Positions 8,697 to 11,306 of a DNA stretch of 11,306 nt are shown here, one piece after another; position 1 is the stretch's first letter, and every line of letters begins with the position of its first letter. Both the position numbers and the translations under genes were made by a program. Source of the stretch: JBFGCA01 sp041567315 (lineage in GTDB: Bacteria > Acidobacteriota > Thermoanaerobaculia > Multivoradales > JAHEKO01); contig JBFGCA010000133.1 of assembly GCA_041567315.1 (NCBI GenBank), positions 1-11,306 of the forward strand, in the 5' to 3' direction. The notes below the pieces were generated by a model. The model made no database searches and was not told the origin of the DNA. It was given only the letters and a program-made list of their open reading frames with translations.

Positions 8697-9389
8697 ATGA
8701 CTCGGCTTGTCGTCCTGCTTCTCCTTGCTCTTGCGTCCTTTCCTGCCGCGAATGCAGCCGTCGAGGATTCAGCCTCCGTGATTACCGGCGAGGCGCTCTA
8801 CGGAGTCGACGAGCTGGGGCGTTTCCTGGTCGCCGTCGACAGCCATCCGCTCGACGGCCTCGCCGACACCTGTTTTCTCTTCACCGCCTCGGAACGAGTG
8901 GCGGGTGGCCCGTGGTCGCGCCGCGCCCAGGTGAGAGTCGTCCACAAAGACGACGGCACCCTGTCGCTGCGTGAGAGCCCACCCTTCTTCGTCGTCAGCC
9001 TGGCCCTGAGCGGCATCGACCCGCCGGCCCAGGGAAATCCGCCACAGGCCGAAGAGTTCGCCCTGCATGATGGGCTCGAGCTGGTGGCGCTCCACGCAGG
9101 CCCGGCCGGCGGAGCCGCCTTGGACCAGATGGACATCGGGCACCTGGCCACCTGGCCCGAGGCGTTTTGGTACGACTATCATGACCCTGCATCGGCTCAG
9201 TGCCCCAGCGACCATGATTGCTCGGCCGGAGGCGAGGGCGCCTGTGCTTGCAGCATAGGCTGCGGAGCCGGCTTGTCTTGTAGCGTAAATTGCAGCCCGA
9301 GTTCCTGCCCCGAGTCACAGTTCGCCTGCTGCAAGTGCCTCATGTTTGGGTCGAGCTGCCGCTGCCGGCAGTGTATTCCGGCGCCTTGA
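8697..9389 (+). CDS. Secreted protein of unknown function with cysteine-rich C-terminus
   Basis: I do not recognise this 230-residue protein. Residues 1-20 form a clear Sec signal peptide: Arg at position 4, a hydrophobic core VVLLLLALA, and a probable cleavage after AANA. There is no lipobox. Residues 21-165 are acidic to neutral, mostly beta-like, with a single cysteine (59). Residues 169-226 hold 14 cysteines in 58 residues, including CAC, CCKC and CRC clusters, and are rich in Ser and Gly. The even number would allow seven disulfides in an exported domain; metal binding is the other reading. The ATG at 8697 has GAAGGG upstream at normal distance and starts the signal peptide exactly. The gene stands alone between a low-GC spacer and a large inverted repeat, and its codon use looks less GC-biased than its neighbours. 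Export is well supported; function is unknown. Confidence 0.75.
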   Translation: MTRLVVLLLLALASFPAANAAVEDSASVITGEALYGVDELGRFLVAVDSHPLDGLADTCFLFTASERVAGGPWSRRAQVRVVHKDDGTLSLRESPPFFVVSLALSGIDPPAQGNPPQAEEFALHDGLELVALHAGPAGGAALDQMDIGHLATWPEAFWYDYHDPASAQCPSDHDCSAGGEGACACSIGCGAGLSCSVNCSPSSCPESQFACCKCLMFGSSCRCRQCIPAP

Positions 9390-9415
9390 AGCGCGCGAGT
9401 CGACCCGGCCTCAGA

Positions 9416-9502
9416 CTAGTACCGCTGGCCATAAGTACGGGTACGTAGCGCACGGTGCGGCGCCGCGTGACACGCGCCCGCATTTGTGGCCAGCGGTACT
9501 AG
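9416..9502. repeat. Long inverted repeat (REP- or MITE-like hairpin) between convergent genes
   Basis: The outer arms 9416-9431 and 9487-9502 are perfectly complementary over 16 bp (CTAGTACCGCTGGCCA and its complement). Pairing continues inward to 9446/9472. Of 31 aligned pairs, 26 are Watson-Crick, 3 are G-T and 2 are A-C, so every departure is a transition. A further 4-bp stem (9451-9454 with 9466-9469) lies inside. The element sits 27 nt after the stop of the cysteine-rich gene and 4 nt after the radC stop, the usual place for REP-type palindromes or a shared terminator. It has no T-run. CTAG at both ends could be a target duplication or part of the palindrome. Confidence 0.8.
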
Positions 9503-9506
9503 CGAC

Positions 9507-10196
9507 TTACCAGCCGCCGCGCTGTTTGAGGGAGACCCAGCTGCCGCCGGCGCCGACGATGAGGTGGTCGACGAGGCCGACGCCGACCAGGTCGCCGGCC
9601 TGGGCGATGCGGCGGGTGAAGGCGAGGTCTTCGGCGCTGGGCGAGGGGTCGCCGCTGGGGTGGGTGTGGAAGAGCACGAAGCCGGCGGCGCCGCGGAGGA
9701 GGCCCTGTTTGAGGATGGCGCGGGGCTCGACGGCGGCGCGGTTGAGGGTGCCGCGGTAGATCTCGGCGTCGCCCAGCAGGCGGTGTCGGGTGTCGAGGAA
9801 GACGGCGCCCATGATCTCCTGCTCCTGCAGGGAGTAGCGGAGCGCCAGGTAGCTGGCCACGGCGGCCGGATGGTTGAGGGGCTCGCGGTCGGGCAGCTCG
9901 GCCCGGGCCAGGCGGCGGGCCAGCTCGATGGCGGCCATCAGGGTGGCGGTCTTGGCGGGGCCGACGCCGTGCCGGCGGATGGCCAGCGGGCCGGCGCCGA
10001 GCAGGCCGGTAAGCCCGCCGCAGCGCGCCAGCAGGTCGCGGGCGAGCTGGACGGCGGAGACACCGGGGCCGCCGGTGCGGAGCAGCACCGCCACCAGCTC
10101 GGCGTCGGAGAGGGTGGCGCTACCGGTCCGCAGCAGCCGCTCGCGCGGCCGCTCGTCGGGCGGCATGTCCCTGACCATGGCGGCGACGGCCTGCAT
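9507..10196 (-). CDS. radC: RadC family JAB/MPN-domain protein
   Basis: RadC proteins (UPF0758) combine a helix-hairpin-helix region with a JAMM/MPN+ domain. The historic link to DNA repair is doubtful and the real activity is unsettled. With the ATG at 10196 the protein has 229 residues, close to the usual length. It starts into the family hallmark MPPDERPRERLL and has a helix-hairpin-helix stretch RRHGVGPAKTATL (from about 74). It has Glu127 and the metal motif HTHPSGDPSPSAED with H177, H179 and D190, so the JAMM site is intact. An ATG at 10178 is the main alternative start, and neither has a convincing Shine-Dalgarno. Longer in-frame starts run back into the SDR gene and encode low-complexity sequence. 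It lies 49 bp downstream of the SDR gene and may share its transcript. The inverted repeat begins 4 nt after its stop. Confidence 0.93.
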   Translation of the reverse strand: MQAVAAMVRDMPPDERPRERLLRTGSATLSDAELVAVLLRTGGPGVSAVQLARDLLARCGGLTGLLGAGPLAIRRHGVGPAKTATLMAAIELARRLARAELPDREPLNHPAAVASYLALRYSLQEQEIMGAVFLDTRHRLLGDAEIYRGTLNRAAVEPRAILKQGLLRGAAGFVLFHTHPSGDPSPSAEDLAFTRRIAQAGDLVGVGLVDHLIVGAGGSWVSLKQRGGW

Positions 10197-10245
10197 CGCC
10201 CCATTGGACGCCGGCCGGCGCCGCGATCTGACAGCCCCGACGCGC

Positions 10246-11001
10246 CTACCCCGCCAGGACGCTGCCGCCGTTGACGTTGAGGATCTCGCCGGTGACGTGG
10301 CGGGCGAGCGGCGAGGCCAGGAACAGGACCGGCCCCGCAATGTCTTCGGGCGAGGCGACGCGGCCCAGGGGGATGGTGGCGGTGATCGCCTCGCGGCCGC
10401 CGCCGGCGAACGGCTCGACGCACATTTCGGTGTCGACCCAGCCCGGAGCCACCGCGTTGACCCGCACCTCCGGCGCCAGCTCGGTGGACCAGGACTTGGT
10501 GGCGGCGATGATCGCCCCTTTCGAGGCCCCGTAGGGGCTGTAGAAGGCCTCGCCGCGCTGGCCGGCGGTGGAGCTGACGTTGACCACGTTGCCGTCCAGC
10601 GACTCGCGCAGCAGCGGCAGGGCGTAGCGGAGGCACAGGAAGGGCGCCGTGACGTTGACCCGCCAGGTGGCGTCGAGCTTGTCGGCGTCCAGCTCGGCGA
10701 CCGGGTTGCGGACCCAGATGCCGGCGTTGCTGACCAGGCAGTCGAGGCCTCCCCAGCGCTCCTCCACCTGGCGGAAGAGGCCCGTCACCTGACCCGGGTC
10801 GGACAGCTCGGCGGCGTGGGCGAAGTGCTCGCGCTCGCCGTATCGGCCGATCTCTTCGAGCACCTCGCGGGCGTCGGCCGCCCGCTCCCGGTAGTGGACG
10901 GCGACGGTGGCGCCGGCGGCGGCGAACAGCCGGCAGCAGGCGGCGCCGATGCCGCGGCTGCCGCCGGTGACCAGCACGTGCCGGCCGGCGAGCTCGATCA
11001 A
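10246..11001 (-). CDS. SDR-family oxidoreductase, FabG / acetoacetyl-CoA reductase-like
   Basis: This classical short-chain dehydrogenase/reductase has 251 residues. It shows the cofactor motif TGGSRGIG (12-19), NAG (92-94), the active-site Asn in WRVNVTAP (115), catalytic Ser144 in VNVSS, Tyr157 and Lys161 (YGASK), and PGWVDT. The C-terminus TGEILNVNGG is typical of FabG-type enzymes. The likely reaction is NAD(P)H-linked reduction of a 3-oxoacyl thioester, or the reverse, but the SDR fold alone does not fix the substrate. The start is TTG at 11001, overlapping the thiolase stop in TTGA, so the two are probably co-translated. A thiolase next to a FabG-like SDR recalls PhaA-PhaB or a beta-oxidation pair. 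That link to a CoA-thioester substrate is inference. Confidence 0.9.
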   Translation of the reverse strand: MIELAGRHVLVTGGSRGIGAACCRLFAAAGATVAVHYRERAADAREVLEEIGRYGEREHFAHAAELSDPGQVTGLFRQVEERWGGLDCLVSNAGIWVRNPVAELDADKLDATWRVNVTAPFLCLRYALPLLRESLDGNVVNVSSTAGQRGEAFYSPYGASKGAIIAATKSWSTELAPEVRVNAVAPGWVDTEMCVEPFAGGGREAITATIPLGRVASPEDIAGPVLFLASPLARHVTGEILNVNGGSVLAG

Positions 11002-11306
11002 GCGGTTTCGACCACCATGGCGATGCCCTGGCCGCCGCCGATGCAGGCCGAGGCGGCGCCCACCCCGCCGCCGCGGCGGCGCAGCTCCTTGAGCAGGGTG
11101 AGCACCAGCCGGGTGCCGGTGGCCCCCAGCGGATGGCCGAGGGCGATGGCGCCGCCGTTGACGTTGAGCCGCTCGACGTCGAGATCGAGCTCGCGGACCA
11201 CCGCCAGCAGCTGGCCGGCGAAGGCCTCGTTGATCTCCAGCAGCTCGAGGTCGCCGACCTCGATCCCGGCCTCGGCCGTCGCCTTGCGCAGCGCCGGCGC
11301 CGGACC
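10998..11306 (-). CDS. Thiolase (acetyl-CoA acyltransferase), C-terminal part only
   Basis: Only the C-terminal 102 codons lie in the window; the gene enters from beyond the right edge. Thiolases cleave or form the C-C bond of 3-oxoacyl-CoA. The visible part contains EINEAFAGQ (NEAF loop), LNVNGGAIALGHPLGATG with the catalytic His of the GHP motif, and ACIGGGQG with the second catalytic Cys, ending in a short Val-Glu-Thr-Ala. This end is complete and undamaged. The nucleophilic Cys of the N-terminal half cannot be checked. Degradative (FadA-type) and biosynthetic (PhaA/AtoB-type) thiolases are not separable from this fragment. The stop overlaps the TTG start of the SDR gene. Confidence 0.96.
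   Translation of the reverse strand, partial: GPAPALRKATAEAGIEVGDLELLEINEAFAGQLLAVVRELDLDVERLNVNGGAIALGHPLGATGTRLVLTLLKELRRRGGGVGAASACIGGGQGIAMVVETA

Noticed and set aside
8510..8974. Plus-strand open frame crossing the low-GC spacer into the secreted-protein gene
   Set aside because: It lacks a ribosome-binding site and any domain, and its second half is an out-of-frame reading of the signal-peptide gene, which has better support.
9486..10274. Plus-strand open frame (262 codons) opposite radC
   Set aside because: It is made of Gly/Ala/Val/Glu-rich low-complexity sequence, the complement of radC codons, and RadC motifs are intact on the minus strand.
10197..10340. N-terminal extension of RadC into the SDR gene
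   Set aside because: The extra 48 residues are Arg/Ser/Ala-rich and unlike RadC, and family members start just before the DERPRERLL motif.

Overview
The window is GC-rich DNA from a bacterium that keeps the classic infB to pnp translation and RNA-processing operon. Base composition, frequent GTG and TTG starts and protein style (for example the DUF503-RbfA-NrnA-TruB run) suggest Acidobacteriota, perhaps a Thermoanaerobaculia-like lineage. A myxobacterial or other delta-type genome is not excluded. This placement is an inference from style, not from a marker search.

Positions 1-8103 (+ strand) hold infB (its 5' end lies outside the window), a DUF503/YlxP-like gene, rbfA, nrnA, truB, rpsO, pnp and a Nif3-family gene. 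Four of the first five genes are joined by overlaps (DUF503/rbfA, rbfA/nrnA, nrnA/truB), so they are probably one co-translated unit. The products act on translation initiation (IF-2), 30S maturation (RbfA, S15), tRNA modification (TruB) and RNA turnover (PNPase, NrnA, which clears the short oligonucleotides that exonucleases leave). ribF, often found between truB and rpsO, is absent here. rpsO has a strong Shine-Dalgarno and a possible promoter of its own. pnp is preceded by a 169-nt leader ending in a strikingly purine-rich tract.

Positions 8104-9506 form a less orderly stretch. A stand-alone MetRS-beta-type tRNA-binding protein (- strand) is convergent with nif3. It is followed by a roughly 250-bp spacer of clearly lower GC, and then by a secreted protein of unknown function with 14 cysteines in its last 58 residues. 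Between that gene and radC lies an 87-bp inverted repeat with a 16-bp perfect outer stem, the most conspicuous non-coding structure in the window.

Positions 9507-11306 (- strand) hold the end of a thiolase gene, an SDR-family oxidoreductase that overlaps the thiolase stop, and radC. The thiolase and SDR probably work together in beta-ketoacyl-CoA metabolism. radC, 49 bp downstream, may simply be co-transcribed.

I found no rRNA, tRNA, CRISPR array, transposase or phage gene. The parts most likely to be undescribed are the cysteine-rich secreted protein, the inverted repeat beside it, and the purine-rich pnp leader.
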